Position numbers and translations under genes: made by a program. A stretch of 64,000 bases of DNA from Brachypodium distachyon (taxonomy: Eukaryota > Streptophyta > Magnoliopsida > Poales > Poaceae): positions 1,240,001-1,304,000 of the forward strand of contig NC_016134.3 in assembly GCF_000005505.3 (NCBI RefSeq), written 5' to 3'. The notes beneath the pieces were generated by a model. The model was not told the origin of the DNA and ran no database searches. It was given only the letters and a program-made list of their open reading frames with translations. Below are positions 62,287-64,000 of the stretch, piece by piece (the stretch's first letter is position 1; each line of letters starts with the position of its first letter).

Positions 62287-62400
62287 CTCCCTCCGTCCCA
62301 TATTAAGTGACACAAATGTGCTCAAACATGGATGCATCTATGCATAAAAAACGTCTACATACATACAATAGAAAGTCACTTGTAATATGGGACGGAGGAG
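62287..62400. mobile_element. Stowaway MITE
   Basis: 114 bp flanked by TA. Ends ctccctccgtcccatattaa and the near complement (ttgtaatatgggacggagga). Confidence 0.92.
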
Positions 62401-62459
62401 TATATATACTTGGTCAAAGCTGCCAAGTTTTGACTAAAACAAGACTGAATGTTTAAGTA

Positions 62460-62582
62460 TTTCTCCGTCCAACAAAGAATGTCTCAACTTTGACTAGATT
62501 TGAATGCATTTATATACTAAGTCATGTCTAGATACATCCAAATTTTGACAAACTTAAGACATCTTTTGTTGGACGGAGGGAG
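62460..62582. mobile_element. Stowaway MITE
   Basis: About 123 bp flanked by TA. Ends ttctccgtccaacaaagaat and the near complement (atcttttgttggacggaggg), with gtctagatacatcc inside. Confidence 0.9.
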
Positions 62583-62647
62583 TATTTTGAAACAAAGGGA
62601 GCTATTAGTGATAAGGGTTTATGAATGGTTGGGTTGGTTTGGAAACT

Positions 62648-63489
62648 AACTACTCCGTCTCATATTAAATGACTGAAATTTGTTTAAAAATAGACGTACC
62701 TATACATTAAAATAAGTCTAGATGCATGTAATATTTCGCCACTTGATACCTTGGACGAGCAAATCAATATACTCGTCTCAATCATGGCTGCATGGAGTTG
62801 GACGCACGGCATGCGCACGCGCGGGCGCATTCGATATGTGTGCATATATATGCTGCTGGCCGGCCGGAAGGGGCTCGATCGACATCGTAACGTGCGAAGC
62901 TGTTCGTGCACGCGTCAACTATATGCTGCACCGTCGCGAGCTTAATTTCCGGTCATTGCTACTAATAAAACATATGCGTGCGTGTGCACTGATTGTGGAG
63001 GTCAATCGCTTAAAAATAAGACTTGTGAGATTAACACGCCGGCAGCCACGTGTCGAAGTGCGGCAAGTAGTCCACTTTTTTTTGAGGGACGCGTATAGAA
63101 TCTCAAATGCGGTGTCAAACCGTGCGCATTGCGGCGGTGAAAAGGTGGTATCTAATCTAACAATGCACTGTTCAAATTTGAACTTACTGCCCCGTCCATA
63201 TTACTTGTCAAAATATTACATGTATCTAAACGTTTTTTAAACATAGATACGTTCATATTTGAACAAATTTGTAATATTTTATTCTACGCATTTTGTACCA
63301 AACCGGCTCGCAGGGTACTGCAGCAGCTGCCAGCAGTAAGATTAAGACTGCTCGATCCGTTAATAACTAATAGATCCGTTTTTAAAACTTGTCGAAATAT
63401 TATATGTATCTAGACGCTTTTTAAAAATAGATACATTCATATTTTAGCAAATTTAAGACAAGAATTTAAAAAGGAAAGAACATATTAAC
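62648..63489. repeat. Series of degenerate Stowaway-like copies
   Basis: Partial copies at about 62652-62745 (actccgtctcatattaaatg ... gcatgtaatatttcgcca), 63190-63280 (gtccatattacttgtcaaaa) and 63375-63480 (aacttgtcgaaatattatat ... aagacaagaatttaaaaagg). Each has only one recognisable end or diverged ends. Confidence 0.65.
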
Positions 63490-64000
63490 CAAGTCCAGAG
63501 AGCTAATAACGCCGGTTATAACCAATGCCGTACGTGCCCGTACTAGTTAATACTTGCCGTATGGTGAATACGTGCATCGATCGATCTCCAGCTGTTTCGT
63601 TAATCAGTTTGTTGTGCATGGTGCTCGATCTCTCCCACTGGCCACACTCGTGCCAATTAACGATAAACTCGACAGGTTAATCATCTCTCTTTGACTTTTT
63701 ACGAGCTAGAGCAGATGCCCTGCGTACGCATGCATGCAAGAATATGTATCTCCAGCTCGGTCAACGCCGACCCAGAGGCAGAGCATTCGCATCTCATCCA
63801 CTACTGACAGAACCAAACACCTGACACCTCGGGCCCAGGCGAGCCAGCAGGCCACGGGCCCCACCTCCCAGAGGCCCGCCACGTGCGTGCCCATCAGGCT
63901 GACGTCTGGCCCCGCCAAAAGTGGATCCATGTCAGTGACCGCACGCAAATGATATAGCCGGCCCCACAAGCCAGCCGCACAAGAGCCCGACCCGCCCGCC
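63490..64000. other. GC-rising window end without recognised gene
   Basis: Base composition becomes GC-rich towards the end, as at a promoter or first exon of a next gene beyond the window. No coding exon can be supported. Confidence 0.35.

Noticed and set aside
1..64000. CRISPR arrays, operons, Shine-Dalgarno sites, phage or plasmid modules
   Set aside because: The sequence is clearly plant nuclear DNA with spliced genes; no such structures are present.

Overview
This is a nuclear window from a grass. Introns are GT-AG with long AT-rich stretches, GC-rich first exons sit beside AT-rich introns, and the rest holds Stowaway-type MITEs with CTCCCTCC ends and TA duplications, a Copia element and cysteine-rich peptide genes. 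Compact gene spacing and the MITE families suggest a pooid such as Brachypodium. That placement is inference; I could not check synteny.

Layout. 0-3.4 kb: 3' part of a class III HD-Zip regulator (PHB/PHV type), cut by the window edge exactly at its miR165/166 half-site. 4.3-6.6 kb: organellar HemK/PrmC-type release-factor methyltransferase whose last exon is tandemly duplicated, followed by a TIR element carrying a coiled-coil ORF. 12.3-17.9 kb: membrane J-protein with a Jiv90 domain (DNAJC14 type). 18.8-19.2 kb: LINE remnant. 19.5-23.6 kb (minus): plastid-targeted argininosuccinate synthase. 25.7-29.0 kb (plus, divergent from it): WPP-domain-associated coiled-coil protein. 30.1-30.3 kb: an inverted copy of the argininosuccinate synthase first exon/intron start. 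31.8-34.3 kb: a GDP-L-galactose phosphorylase (VTC2)-like protein without the catalytic histidine motif. 35.0-35.3 kb (minus): eight-cysteine defensin. 36.3-37.9 kb: group I WRKY factor (WRKY53/WRKY33 type) with two W-boxes in its promoter.

38.6-45.5 kb is retrotransposon: a 5'-truncated, frame-broken Copia element on the minus strand abutting a Gypsy-like remnant. 46.2-52.8 kb is a diverged tandem duplication. Each unit carries a defensin-like gene (frameshifted in the left unit, intact in the right) and the 3' end of an F-box gene; only the right unit joins the complete F-box gene (to 54.0 kb). 54.6-55.7 kb (minus): a GT17 N-acetylglucosaminyltransferase-like protein. From about 57.3 kb to the end I see no gene, only microsatellites, a 102-bp tandem repeat and a dense group of Stowaway MITEs.

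The genes are not a pathway cluster; this is ordinary euchromatin. The most interesting signals are evolutionary: exon-scale duplications, loss of catalytic or disulfide residues in otherwise intact genes, and promoter/first-exon material copied next to another gene.
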